A stretch of 64,000 nucleotides of DNA from Pseudobdellovibrionaceae bacterium (lineage in GTDB: Bacteria > Bdellovibrionota > Bdellovibrionia > Bdellovibrionales > UBA1609), in assembly GCA_020635055.1 (NCBI GenBank), contig JACKAN010000011.1, positions 1 through 64,000 on the forward strand. The letters run 5' to 3'. Positions within the stretch are counted from its first letter, which is position 1. Each line of letters opens with the position of its first letter. This document shows, piece by piece, positions 9,548 to 18,537 of this stretch. The translations under genes were made by a program, and so were the position numbers. The notes beneath the pieces are model-generated. The model was not told the origin of the DNA, did no database searches, and saw only the letters and a program-made list of their open reading frames with translations.

Positions 9548-10777
9548 ATGAAAGTTTTTAGAAAAACACTCTCAATTCGTGAAAACAAAGGCTTTTCATT
9601 GATTGAGGTTGTTGTGGCATCTGGAATTATGATGATAGTTCTTTATGCTGTAAGTAGTATGTTTATTAGTCAGAATCGAGAAATGTTAGCTATTTCTCAA
9701 AAGATGGCAGTTCTTGATATGGAGAAATTTTTAATTTTAAACACGGCTAGTGGAGATGTGTGCACCAAATATTTAACTGACAATCCCTCTCTTTTCACTT
9801 TTCCAACGACGAGCTTTCCACCCACGACTCCAGTGAGAGTGAATAAACTTTATTTACCTTCATCATCTAGCGATATTTTAATTGAGGAGAATCAGCCTAT
9901 TCATTATGCAGGAAATTTATCTATCGACAATATAAGCTTAGTAAACATTACTGGTTCTACTGGCAATTATATTGCCAGCCTGGTGGTCGCTTTTAATGGG
10001 TCAATCCGACCATTGAAAAGTGTAAAGGTAAATATCAAATTAGCATCAACTGTGAGTGGTGCTAACACGGTTCTGATTGGCTGCCCTGGTTTAAACACCG
10101 CTGGAACAATACCACTTACTAATTTTATACAATTCACCAACACCTCAGCCACAGAAACATTTACTGTTCCTCCGGGCGTTGCGGCCATTCTTGTCGAAGC
10201 CTGGGGCGGAGGGGGTGGTGGAGGTGGTTCCGCATTTAGTGTTATAAACAATTATGCCTGTGGCGGTGGCGGGGGTGGTGGAGGTGGTTATGGGAAAGTA
10301 ATTATTCCTGTAACTCCTGGTCAAACCTTTAATGTCGTAGTCGGTAGTGGTGGGACTGCCGGTCTAGGTGCAGGAACAACTCCTGAAATTGATGCATCCG
10401 ATGGTTTAAGTGGTGGAAATTCTAGCTTTGGTGGAACAATACTTGTAGCTACTGGAGGAGTAAGAGGGACAAAGTGTAAAATGTCGCCAACATCCATGAC
10501 GGGATTTGGAGGTAATGGTGGGACGAGTTCTGGCTCTGGCGTTTATACCGCTGGTGGAGGTAGGGGGGGGTTTGCAGAATATAATTATACAAGCTTTACC
10601 GCAGCCGTAGGTGGATCTGGTGGATCTGCTGGTGGTGGCGGTGGCGGCGGTGGTGGTGCTTTGTCTCCTGGATCAATTCCAGGTGGAGGTGGTGGTGGGG
10701 GATCCAGGTATAGTGATGTAACTGGTGCATATTCAGGAGCTTCTGGTGCTCGTGGTCAAGTGAATGTTTGGTGGTAG
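9548..10777 (+). CDS. Prepilin-like protein with glycine-rich C-terminal domain
   Basis: Starting from ATG 9548 (residue 14 of the longest frame), the protein has a short basic leader MKVFRKTLSIRENKG followed by FSLIEVVVASGIMMIVLY. This is a class III (type IV pilin/pseudopilin) signal: cleavage after Gly, N-methylated Phe and Glu at +5. About 170 residues of pilin-like domain follow, ending near a conserved Cys (IGCPG). After that comes a tail of about 200 residues made of glycine runs (AWGGGGGGGG, GGAAGGGG-like blocks), resembling the glycine-rich domains of phage tail and surface proteins. The N-terminal part is related to the gene at 14057-14911 but the tail is not. Likely assembled by a type IV pilus or secretion machine and surface exposed. 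Confidence 0.82.
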   Translation: MKVFRKTLSIRENKGFSLIEVVVASGIMMIVLYAVSSMFISQNREMLAISQKMAVLDMEKFLILNTASGDVCTKYLTDNPSLFTFPTTSFPPTTPVRVNKLYLPSSSSDILIEENQPIHYAGNLSIDNISLVNITGSTGNYIASLVVAFNGSIRPLKSVKVNIKLASTVSGANTVLIGCPGLNTAGTIPLTNFIQFTNTSATETFTVPPGVAAILVEAWGGGGGGGGSAFSVINNYACGGGGGGGGGYGKVIIPVTPGQTFNVVVGSGGTAGLGAGTTPEIDASDGLSGGNSSFGGTILVATGGVRGTKCKMSPTSMTGFGGNGGTSSGSGVYTAGGGRGGFAEYNYTSFTAAVGGSGGSAGGGGGGGGGALSPGSIPGGGGGGGSRYSDVTGAYSGASGARGQVNVWW

Positions 10778-10874
10778 TCAATTTTTTCAGCTATCTCTTC
10801 ATCGCTAAGAGTCAATTGCTGGTTAAATAATGAGTCAAATAAAATTTCTGAAATGAAGCGCAATAATTCACTTG

Positions 10875-13610
10875 ATGTTCATTCCTTGTCTTGGTTTCCT
10901 TAAGAAAAGGAACAATTCAAAAAATAAGGAGATCTCGGAATTGGAGCTGAACAACATTGAAAAATCACTAGAAAAAGAAAAAACACTTAAAAAAGATCCT
11001 TCCACAGAGAAGTCACAGAACGCAGAGCCTCAAGCCTTTTCGGAGAATAAAATATATAACGAATCTAAGGGGAACACATTGGCAAAGACTCCAAAGAAGC
11101 GTCACACTCAGTTTACAGATTCCTTTTCAGAAGAAGTTTTTAATCTTACTTACAAGTATGCTGGCGAAGAAGATATTAATGATAGGCACTTGGCTATGGC
11201 TAAAGATTTAGCTTCCGTAGAAGAACCTGCCATTAGAAATTATTGGACAGAACGCTTTTTAGATATTTTAGAAGATTTTAAATTTGTACCCGGTGGTAGA
11301 ATTACTTCCAATGCTGGCACCGGCCTAAAAGGTACAACTTATATAAATTGTTTTGTCAGTGGCTTTCGTGGCGAAAATCAAGACTCCATGGAAAGCATTA
11401 TGGATGAGCTTCGTCGACAAGCACTTATATTAAAATCAGAGGGTGGTTATGGGTTTTGTGCCGATGTGCTACGCCCACGAGGGGCTTACGTAGAAGGTAT
11501 AGGTGGAGAGTCTCCAGGCGCTATAAAATTGCTTGAAATGTGGGACACACAAAGTGCAGTGATCACTGCCGGTAGTGGATTTAAAAAAACAAATAAAAAG
11601 GGAAAAACAAAAATAAGAAAGGGTGCCCAGATGGTCACTCTCTCGGTTTTTCACCCAGACATTGAAGAGTTTATTACGGCAAAACAGACGGCGGGAAGAT
11701 TAACTAAATTTAATATGTCTGTTTTAATTTCAGATGAATTTATGGCGGCAGTAGAAAAGAAATTACCGTGGAATTTAGAGTTTCCGGACTACGATATTGC
11801 AAAAGAAGAATATAAAAAATATTGGGATGGAAACTTAGAAGCATGGAAGTCCCGTGGATTACCAGTTAAAATTTATAAAACTTTTCCCGATGCCAATGAG
11901 TTGTGGGATTTGATAATGAAATCCACATACAACAGAAATGAGCCTGGAGTTTTATTTGTTGATACCATCAATAAATTAAATAATTTGTATTATACAGAAC
12001 ATATTAATGCGACTAATCCTTGTGGCGAGCAAGTGCTTCCTGTGGGAGGGTGTTGCCTTTTGGGTTCATTAAACCTTACACAATTTGTAGACACTGAAAA
12101 TCAAAATTGGGATTATGATAAGCTCAAAAAAATAATTCCAGCGGCTGTTCGTTTTATGGACAATGTAAACGATCGCACATTAGTTCCTCTGCCGGAACAA
12201 GAGGAAAACCTTAAAGACAAAAGGCGAATTGGCCTGGGCGTTCTTGGTTATGGATCGGCTTTGATGATGCTTAAGGTAAGATATGGATCTTCGCAAGCCA
12301 TAAAACTCACCGAAGATCTTTGTTCTTTTATTATGAATGAGGCTTATAGATCTTCCGCCGAGTTAGCCAGAGAAAAAGGCGCTTTTCGTTTGTTTGATCG
12401 CGAAAAGTATTTAAAGGGACAATTTGTAAAAAAACTCGATCCAGAGATCAAAGAAATGATCAGCAAATTTGGTATTCGCAATAGTCATCTCTTATCGATA
12501 CAGCCTACAGGAAATAGTTCTGTATTTGCTAACAATGTGTCTGGCGGATTGGAACCATTATTCATGGCCGACTATACAAGAACGGCAATTCAACCCTTTG
12601 GACCAGATGATTTAGGTATTCCTAAAGATGTAAATTGGGAAACTAAAAGTTTTAATATTAAAGGCCCAGAAACAAAATGGGAGTGGGCAAAAGAAGGGGA
12701 TGAAAACATACTGGTAACCAAATACAAAGATGATGTTTGGAAGTTTGATTCCCATAGGGGACTTTTAAAAGAATCACGTGTGCGTGATTATGCAGTGAGA
12801 TTCCACGAAAAAATGAAGTCCTGGGAGCCCAAAGCAAAATGGGCGGCAACAACTTTTGATTTAAAAATTGATGATCATATTAAAACAATGGGAGTTTTTT
12901 CTCGTTTTATAGATTCTGCCATGTCAAAAACTGTAAATATCCCCAAGGATTATCCCTATGAAGATTTTAAAAGGCTTTATTTAGAGGTTTACAAAACAGG
13001 GACAATTAAAGGATGTACATCCTACCGTGAAGGCACAATGACAGCAGTATTGGCTGCGGAGAGCACAACGGCAACTAATTCATCTGATTTTCATGGAGTT
13101 ATTCGAACAACTGCGACGGCGCGTCCTAATTCTTTGGATTGCGATATTCATCATCTAACAACGAATGGTGAAAAATGGGTGGTATTAGTTGGATTATTGG
13201 GTGGTGATCCTTATGAAGTGTTTGCAATGAAGCAAAGTGGATTGTCACTTCCTGTAAATTTGAAAATGGGAAGATTAGTAAAATCGAAATCTCGAGTCTA
13301 CAACTTGGAAACAGAAGATGGTTGGGTTTTACACGATGTTAGCAAGTTTTTTGAATCCGACGAACAAGAGGCTTTAACCAGAATGATATCTACGGCTTTA
13401 AGGCATGGAGCCGATATTGAATTTATTGTGTCGCAGTTAATTAAAAGTGAGGGGGTTATTACCTCCTTTTCAAAGGCGATTGCACGCACATTAAAAAAAT
13501 ACATTACTAAAATAGCTTCCATGAAATGTAGCGACTGCTCAAGTAGCCACGTTAAATTGCAAGAAGGTTGTTATGTATGTATGGATTGCGGCAGCAGTAA
13601 GTGCCAGTAA
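10875..13610 (+). CDS. nrdJ: Class II (B12-dependent) ribonucleotide reductase
   Basis: The enzyme reduces ribonucleotides to deoxyribonucleotides using adenosylcobalamin. Family features are clear: FKFVPGGRITSNAGTG, the substrate-site loop NATNPCGEQ with the active-site Cys and Glu, SIQPTGNSSVFANNVSGG, GCTSYREGT, and a C-terminal zinc-ribbon tail CSDC...CYVCMDC that carries the redox cysteines. The first 65-70 residues are Lys/Glu-rich and not part of the conserved fold. A TTG at 11079 lies about 5 bp after AAGGGGAA and would begin MAKTPKKRHTQF, directly ahead of the conserved domain, so it is a serious alternative start. No class I nrdAB genes are in the window. Confidence 0.93.
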   Translation: MFIPCLGFLKKRNNSKNKEISELELNNIEKSLEKEKTLKKDPSTEKSQNAEPQAFSENKIYNESKGNTLAKTPKKRHTQFTDSFSEEVFNLTYKYAGEEDINDRHLAMAKDLASVEEPAIRNYWTERFLDILEDFKFVPGGRITSNAGTGLKGTTYINCFVSGFRGENQDSMESIMDELRRQALILKSEGGYGFCADVLRPRGAYVEGIGGESPGAIKLLEMWDTQSAVITAGSGFKKTNKKGKTKIRKGAQMVTLSVFHPDIEEFITAKQTAGRLTKFNMSVLISDEFMAAVEKKLPWNLEFPDYDIAKEEYKKYWDGNLEAWKSRGLPVKIYKTFPDANELWDLIMKSTYNRNEPGVLFVDTINKLNNLYYTEHINATNPCGEQVLPVGGCCLLGSLNLTQFVDTENQNWDYDKLKKIIPAAVRFMDNVNDRTLVPLPEQEENLKDKRRIGLGVLGYGSALMMLKVRYGSSQAIKLTEDLCSFIMNEAYRSSAELAREKGAFRLFDREKYLKGQFVKKLDPEIKEMISKFGIRNSHLLSIQPTGNSSVFANNVSGGLEPLFMADYTRTAIQPFGPDDLGIPKDVNWETKSFNIKGPETKWEWAKEGDENILVTKYKDDVWKFDSHRGLLKESRVRDYAVRFHEKMKSWEPKAKWAATTFDLKIDDHIKTMGVFSRFIDSAMSKTVNIPKDYPYEDFKRLYLEVYKTGTIKGCTSYREGTMTAVLAAESTTATNSSDFHGVIRTTATARPNSLDCDIHHLTTNGEKWVVLVGLLGGDPYEVFAMKQSGLSLPVNLKMGRLVKSKSRVYNLETEDGWVLHDVSKFFESDEQEALTRMISTALRHGADIEFIVSQLIKSEGVITSFSKAIARTLKKYITKIASMKCSDCSSSHVKLQEGCYVCMDCGSSKCQ

Positions 13611-13792
13611 AAAATAGATTTGGTATTGAGGCATAAATAAAAAAATAAATAATAAATGTCAGCATTGGAGTGTCTTACGGCGGCCGCATCCCGAAGGTGA
13701 TGGAGATTTGAATTGAGTAAAAAAAAGGAAGTTCTCCAAAATGGTTTAATTATCAGAAATAATTAACCAAATACAATAAAAGGAGAGCTCCC

Positions 13793-14098
13793 ATGAAGAA
13801 GAAAATTAGTGCTAAAAATCTAAATCCACAAGCCCCCGTTGAAAAATTATTGGAGGCGCAGCAGTTAGAGCTAGGCAATATGAACTTGCTCAGCTTGCTG
13901 CAGTTTGGCAGTCAGATCTTGTTAAAAGATGCTATCGCTCAGGAGATCACCCAATATCTGGGCAGGGATTTTTATAAACTTAACGGCTATCTTTATGATG
14001 AGCTGGATGGCTCTACAGATTGCCAATCAAAAACAAATAAAACTTGTAACAAAAAATTAGAGTATTCGACAACATGTGGCGATCGCGCTCCAACATAA
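13793..14098 (+). pseudogene. Transposase N-terminal fragment, IS256-like
   Basis: The reading starts well (ATG 13793 after AAAAGGAG) and gives FGSQILLKDAIAQEITQYL followed by GRDFYKLNGY, which resembles the N-terminal domain of IS256/mutator transposases. It then loses similarity within about 80 residues and stops. No DDE domain follows; the DNA beyond about 14040 is the tail of the opposite-strand prepilin gene. I read it as the left end of an insertion sequence whose remainder was deleted. The non-coding 13611-13792 probably holds the element's leader, including an inverted repeat GGTTTAATTAT/ATAATTAACC. Family assignment is moderate. Confidence 0.5.
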
Positions 14099-14911
14099 GC
14101 AACTGGCAGGAGTAACACACCCTGGCAGTATTGGAGGAGTAGCTATACACATACAACTATCCTGTGGAGGAGTGCCCGCAGCTCTATCTATATGTAAAAT
14201 TGAGCCTCCATCCTCTTCATTCCAGCAACTTGTAAGTTTGTAGCCGACTGGACATCTTGCGGTAAGATTACAAAAGTTTTCGTCACCAGAACAAGAAGTG
14301 TAATGGGTGTCCTGCACTTCAATACAAGTTAAAGAGGAACTATTGTTGCAGTCTATAATTTTACCAGTGGTATCAGTAATTATTTTACTACGTATGGAAA
14401 TGTTTTTAATTGGTCTTATGAGTTTGCTGGAGTCGAAAGAAATTTGAAATTCAGCAATGTATTCATTAGGCATTCCTGTATTTGAAAATCCTTTGACATT
14501 AATTGAGCTGACAACCAAATTACGATTCATGCTGGATGCAGGCGTCCCCACTTCAATAAGGATTGGTGACGATGGGTTAGAACTTGAATGAATTCGAGTC
14601 ATTTCAATATTATTAGCATTCAAATCCCCTAAATTTAAAGTGTAAGGAGCCAAAGAATTAATTGCTGGATCTGTTAATTCCGCTTTGCAAACATTACCGC
14701 TTGTTAATACCCCAATCATCAGTCGTTCCACTTCTAAAGAGGCAAGCTTTTCACTCAAATAGCGAGATTCCCTATTTTGAGTTAACTGTACTGAAAGTAT
14801 GCCAAACAATACAATGCTTATAATTGAGGCCGACAAAATCACTTCAATTAAACTCATACCTCTTTGAGAATCAAAACTAAGTTGTCTACGAATTTGTTTT
14901 AAAACATACAT
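14057..14911 (-). CDS. Prepilin-like protein with Cys-rich C-terminal domain
   Basis: The start is ATG 14911, because GAGGGG lies 8 bp upstream; the TTG at 14926 lies within that binding site. The leader MYVLKQIRRQLSFDSQRG precedes MSLIEVILSASIISIVLF, a class III prepilin signal with Glu at +5. The following pilin-like region shares its pattern with the 9548 protein: SQNRE/TQNRE, LEVERLM/LDMEKFL, GNVCKAELTD/GDVCTKYLTD, ILIE, and a terminal Cys. The last 80 residues are instead Cys-rich (about ten Cys), suggesting disulphide-bonded fold. The 3' end converges on the transposase fragment, so the last residues may have been altered by that insertion. Confidence 0.78.
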   Translation of the reverse strand: MYVLKQIRRQLSFDSQRGMSLIEVILSASIISIVLFGILSVQLTQNRESRYLSEKLASLEVERLMIGVLTSGNVCKAELTDPAINSLAPYTLNLGDLNANNIEMTRIHSSSNPSSPILIEVGTPASSMNRNLVVSSINVKGFSNTGMPNEYIAEFQISFDSSKLIRPIKNISIRSKIITDTTGKIIDCNNSSSLTCIEVQDTHYTSCSGDENFCNLTARCPVGYKLTSCWNEEDGGSILHIDRAAGTPPQDSCMCIATPPILPGCVTPASCLCWSAIATCCRIL

Positions 14912-14956
14912 GTAAAAACCCCTCAACTAGTATAATAATCATCACTCAAAAAACAA

Positions 14957-14985
14957 GCTGAGAGGTAGCTATCTCTCGTTTTTTA
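14957..14985 (+). terminator. Palindromic hairpin followed by a T run
   Basis: GAGAGGTAGC/TATCTCTC is an almost perfect palindrome (one G-T pair), followed by GTTTTTT. On the plus strand this has the form of a factor-independent terminator. It lies upstream of the minus-strand prepilin gene and just outside the IS30 element, so what it would terminate is unclear; it could equally be an operator. Confidence 0.35.
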
Positions 14986-15082
14986 GACAAATTTTGATAA
15001 ATATGGTTACCCGCATAACACTCGCCAGTGCAACTCAGGCAATAACAAGCTGAGTTAAAGGTAGCCACCTGACGGGCCATTT

Positions 15083-15113
15083 GCAACTCAGTTTTTGAGA
15101 AAAAAGGAGTTGC
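15083..15113 (+). promoter_or_regulatory. Hairpin covering the transposase ribosome-binding site
   Basis: TTGCAACTC (15081-15089) pairs perfectly with GAGTTGCAA (15107-15115). The right arm contains part of the Shine-Dalgarno AAGGAG (15104-15109) used by the IS30 transposase ATG at 15118. When transcribed from outside, this stem should hide the binding site, a known way for insertion sequences to limit translation from read-through transcripts. Confidence 0.5.
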
Positions 15114-15735
15114 AAAAATGGCTTACCGTCGGGTGACCAGTGAGGATCGTGTTCGTATAAAAGACGGCCTCGAAGCTGGACTATCAAATACACAGATTGC
15201 TGACAAGCTGGGATTTCACAGGTCCACAATAGGCCGTGAAATCTGCCGTAATAAAGGAAAAAGAGGCTACCGGCCCAGACAAGCCCATCGCAGTGCAATG
15301 GAGCGGGAACTCTCCAAACACGGTCCCTACAAAATGAACCCTGTGATAATGACTCAGATAATTGAACGACTTGAGGCAAAATGGTCTCCGGAACAAATCT
15401 CGAATCGACTCTGTCTTGAAGGAGAAACCATTGTCAGCACCGAAACCATCTATAAATTTATTGATGACGACAGAAAGCAAGGTGGTGACCTGTGGAGGCA
15501 TTTAAGGCGATCAGGAAGGGTCAGAAAAAGGCGTTTTCCCTCTGAAGACAGGAGAGGAAAGCTCCAAAACGCAAGGCCCCTGTCGAAGCGCCCAAAGAGT
15601 GCCAATAATCGCAGAAACGTGGGTCACTGGGAACGGGATTTGATGGTTGGTAAGAACCACAAGTCAGCGGTTCTGGTGGTGACAGACCGCAAAACCAGGT
15701 TCAACAAACTGAGGAAACTTGATGGCAAACATGCA

Positions 15736-15743
15736 AAACGAAT
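15736..15743. repeat. Target-site duplication of the IS66 element (left copy)
   Basis: AAACGAAT occurs here and again at 18183-18190, immediately outside the two ends of the IS66 element. Eight base pairs is the usual duplication length for this family. Confidence 0.93.
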
Positions 15744-15766
15744 GTAAATCGTCGACGTGACACACA

Positions 15767-17299
15767 CTACTTTTGCAAGTGTGCGTAATCCTTGGGGGTA
15801 TAGGGTTCCTTACCATTGTGAAGATCTTGGACTAGTTTTTTAAAATATTCTCTCGGATTCACCTTATTTAATTTGCACGACTCTACTAATGAGAACAATA
15901 TTGCATTGGTTTCTGCCCCTCGTATTGAGTGGGTGCCTAACCAAGTTTTCCTGCCTATAACTGGATTACGCAACAAACTCTCTTGGGAGTTATTATCTAT
16001 TGGTATTAACGGGTTCACTAAAAATAATGTAAGCCCCCCATAGTTTTTCAGAAAGTAACTCATCGCCTTACCTATAGAACTTTTTGTAGAGTAGCCACCT
16101 GACATCTCCAGAGACTTTGACTTTATTTCTTCAAATAAGGGCAACATTAACTGTCGAAGTCTCTTTGTCTTTTTCGGCCAACGTTTCGTCATCTCATTTA
16201 ATCGATAGATTTTCCCATATATTTTAACAAAATAATCTGCTTCTTCCGGGAACCTACTCTCCGAGTCCCTAAATTTTCTCCGGGCATGAGCATTACAATA
16301 AACATTCTTTATTAAAACTAATTTTTCTGCCTTGCGGTGGACATTACTCTCTTTTACTGCTTTGCCATAACCAGAGAACACATCACTTACTAAAAACTCA
16401 CAGGCTGAGTCCTTTAAAAGCTTCGAGGCTACATCACCACTTCTCGTATCATGGATCTCAAAATAACAGCTCATTCGTGTAGAAAATCCCCACAAATACC
16501 AACTTTTATTGTCATTCCTCTCTAACATTCGATGAGGTGTCTCATCGGCGTGAAGAACTTTTTCTGAACTAACTTCTTCTTTTAATTTATCGTAGGCACC
16601 CTTTGCAAAATCGGCCAATACATGTGTTAACTCTATTAAACTTTGTGGGGGTAAGTCTGATAAACCATTTCTCTTAGCCATGCCCACATAACGCTCCACG
16701 GGAATAAGATCACAATACTTACTCACCGCTACATCTATAATCATCTCATCACTGTAACTTGAACCGGGCTTTATTCTCGGAGGGGCTGGTGCTGTTACTA
16801 TATCCCCATGGCACTTAACACATCTATATTTATGGCGCTTCTGACGGATAACTACATATTGAGATGGAATGACTGTTATAAATTCACTGTTTTCTGTCAT
16901 CCCTGAGTCTTTCATCTCTGTTCCACAGCACTTACAGCTAGGTAAATCTTGTAACTCTACTTCGCGCTCAATAAGTGGCGCTTCTGCATAACGAAGGGAC
17001 GGAAGTTGAACTTTCTTTTTCTTCTTGCGGTTTTTATTTTGATGCTTTCTCTTGTCTTCAGCACTTGCTTGCTTTTCTGAACTCTTGCCAAAAAATTTAT
17101 TCTTTATCGTGATGTACTGCTCTTCTATATATAAAGTTTTTTGTTTGAGCTCGTTATTGGCAACCCTCAAACGATCATTATCTTTATTTATTGTATCTAT
17201 AACTCGCCCTTGTAGATCAATAAACTCAAGCATCTCTTCTTTAGAGAGTGACTCGAGTTTATGACGGGGAACTGGGGAAAATAATTGTTGTTGATTCAT
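15767..17299 (-). CDS. tnpC: IS66-family transposase TnpC
   Basis: About 510 residues. Order of domains: N-terminal coiled coil (residues 15-75), a Lys-rich segment, a zinc-binding region (CKCCGTEM and YRCVKCHG), the DDE catalytic core with LHADETPHRM and VSDVFSGYGK, and the C-terminal IS66 signature NNSQESLLRNPVIGRK...LGTHSIRGAE with the catalytic Glu. I prefer ATG 17299; an in-frame TTG lies 6 bp further out. It is the DNA-cutting and joining enzyme of the element and follows tnpB after a short gap. Confidence 0.93.
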   Translation of the reverse strand: MNQQQLFSPVPRHKLESLSKEEMLEFIDLQGRVIDTINKDNDRLRVANNELKQKTLYIEEQYITIKNKFFGKSSEKQASAEDKRKHQNKNRKKKKKVQLPSLRYAEAPLIEREVELQDLPSCKCCGTEMKDSGMTENSEFITVIPSQYVVIRQKRHKYRCVKCHGDIVTAPAPPRIKPGSSYSDEMIIDVAVSKYCDLIPVERYVGMAKRNGLSDLPPQSLIELTHVLADFAKGAYDKLKEEVSSEKVLHADETPHRMLERNDNKSWYLWGFSTRMSCYFEIHDTRSGDVASKLLKDSACEFLVSDVFSGYGKAVKESNVHRKAEKLVLIKNVYCNAHARRKFRDSESRFPEEADYFVKIYGKIYRLNEMTKRWPKKTKRLRQLMLPLFEEIKSKSLEMSGGYSTKSSIGKAMSYFLKNYGGLTLFLVNPLIPIDNNSQESLLRNPVIGRKTWLGTHSIRGAETNAILFSLVESCKLNKVNPREYFKKLVQDLHNGKEPYTPKDYAHLQK

Positions 17300-17316
17300 T
17301 AACAATTATTAAATAA

Positions 17317-17718
17317 TTATATCAATGCTTCTTGCAACTCGCTCCCACTGCGGCATTTGTTTTTATTTACCTTTTTTATCTCACTTGGACTTTCAATAAA
17401 TCTTTTCTCTAAATCTGCACCCTCAAAAAATAAAGAAAACTCTGCCTGTGTTAGTACAACCTCTTTATCGTAAAATGGATTGATGCGACTAAAAAGGCCT
17501 CGCTCCATTCGTTTGCATATCAGCACTAAACCCGTACCATCATAGAAAAGACACTTACAAGCATTACGCCTCTTATTTATAAAAACAAATAAATGGCCAG
17601 AGAAGGGATCCTTCTCCAGCACATTCTTTGTCTTGCTAAACAAGGTGTCGTAACTGGCCCGCATGTCCGTTGGCTCTTTACTTACATAAATCTTGGTTCT
17701 GCGATTAATCGCTATCAT
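17317..17718 (-). CDS. tnpB: IS66 accessory protein TnpB
   Basis: The 133-residue protein contains the TnpB (IS66 Orf2) signature: KIYVSKEPTDMRASYDTL, then SGHLFVFINKRRNACKCLFYDGTG and CKRMERGLF. The protein is needed for IS66 transposition, although its biochemical role is not settled. Its ATG overlaps the tnpA stop by 4 bp, consistent with coupled translation. Confidence 0.92.
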   Translation of the reverse strand: MIAINRRTKIYVSKEPTDMRASYDTLFSKTKNVLEKDPFSGHLFVFINKRRNACKCLFYDGTGLVLICKRMERGLFSRINPFYDKEVVLTQAEFSLFFEGADLEKRFIESPSEIKKVNKNKCRSGSELQEALI

Positions 17719-18095
17719 GCCACCTTTTTCTCCACTTTATTTAAAAATTCCACCAACTGGTCTACCTGGGAAAAGCGAATCACCCTTCCCCTTTCCCACT
17801 TCATCGTTATCGGCGACTTGCAGTTGTCTTCACTTGTTGTGGGTAACTCCACTCTTACTTCCTTAAATGTCTCAACTGGAAAGTGCCCCTCTCTGCGCAT
17901 GCGCTTGGCTTTTCCAATTATTCCTGCCATACCCGTCTTACTTACACCAACAGATTTATAAAAATCTTTTGTAGTTCCTGACCACTGCTCCCAAGCTGAT
18001 AAAATTTCCATATACAAATGGTCATCTGTAATTCGAACTCGTCCACTTTTTCCTCGAAATGTACTTATCTTTTTTCTTAATATTTCCATATCCAC
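17715..18095 (-). CDS. tnpA: IS66 accessory protein TnpA
   Basis: The 126-residue protein is probably started by GTG 18095, about 8 bp after GGAGG, with an in-frame ATG two codons later. It has a helix-turn-helix-like middle (WEQWSGTTKDFYKSVGVSKTG) expected of the TnpA/IS66 Orf1 group, which resembles DNA-binding regulators. It is the first gene of the element, transcribed leftward toward tnpB and tnpC. Confidence 0.85.
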   Translation of the reverse strand: MDMEILRKKISTFRGKSGRVRITDDHLYMEILSAWEQWSGTTKDFYKSVGVSKTGMAGIIGKAKRMRREGHFPVETFKEVRVELPTTSEDNCKSPITMKWERGRVIRFSQVDQLVEFLNKVEKKVA

Positions 18096-18537
18096 TCTAA
18101 CACCTCCATGTGTTTGGTTATTACTTATAACAATTTAACAGTTATTTTAAATTTGAAAATGTGGGCTATATAGACGATTTACAAACGAATCACTGTGGAA
18201 ACAGCAAAAGCCCTGAAGGGATTGCCAGTGAAGACCATGAGTAATGACCGTGGTCAGGAGTTCTCAGACCATCTAGGCTATGAGAAAAAAACAAAGATCA
18301 AGGTGTACTTTTGTGATCCCTACTCCAGTTACCAACGCGGGACCAATGAAAATCGAATAGGAATCCTCAGACAGTATTTGCCAAAGAAAACTGACCTTAC
18401 AAGCCTGACAAATCAACAGCTTGAGAAGATAGAATTTGAGATCAACAGTCGACCGATGAAGTGTCTTGACTGGAGGACTCCAATGGAGTTTATGATGGAG
18501 AAAAGTTGCACTGGGAAATTGTAGTCAGGTTATCTCT

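Larger units (their letters stand above)
15744..18182 (-). mobile_element. Complete IS66-family insertion sequence (2439 bp)
   Basis: The ends are GTAAATCGTC at 15744-15753 and its exact complement GACGATTTAC at 18173-18182, with partial matching further inward to about 24 bp. The element is flanked by AAACGAAT on both sides. It carries the three usual genes tnpA, tnpB and tnpC in that order on the minus strand, all full length. It therefore looks complete and potentially mobile, inserted in the middle of an IS30 transposase gene. Confidence 0.95.
15118..18524 (+). pseudogene. IS30-family transposase gene split by an IS66 insertion
   Basis: The first part (15118-15743) gives an N-terminal helix-turn-helix (SNTQIADKLGFHRSTIGREI), the IS30 region WSPEQISNRL, and GHWERDLMVG with the first catalytic Asp. 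The second part (18191-18524) gives SNDRGQEF with the second Asp and RGTNENRIGILRQY with the Glu. Removing the IS66 element and one copy of the 8-bp duplication restores one continuous frame through AKRITVETAKALKG, about 319 residues. The gene was therefore intact, with a full DDE triad, when the second element landed. As it stands the first part ends in a TAA that lies in the first bases of IS66 and the transposase cannot be made whole. Confidence 0.88.

Noticed and set aside
9967..10251. Proline-run reading on the minus strand
   Set aside because: Antisense shadow of the same glycine-rich coding region with no start site or family pattern.
10596..10781. His-rich open reading on the minus strand
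   Set aside because: It is the complement of the glycine-run codons (GGT/GGC) of the prepilin-like gene; composition explains it fully.
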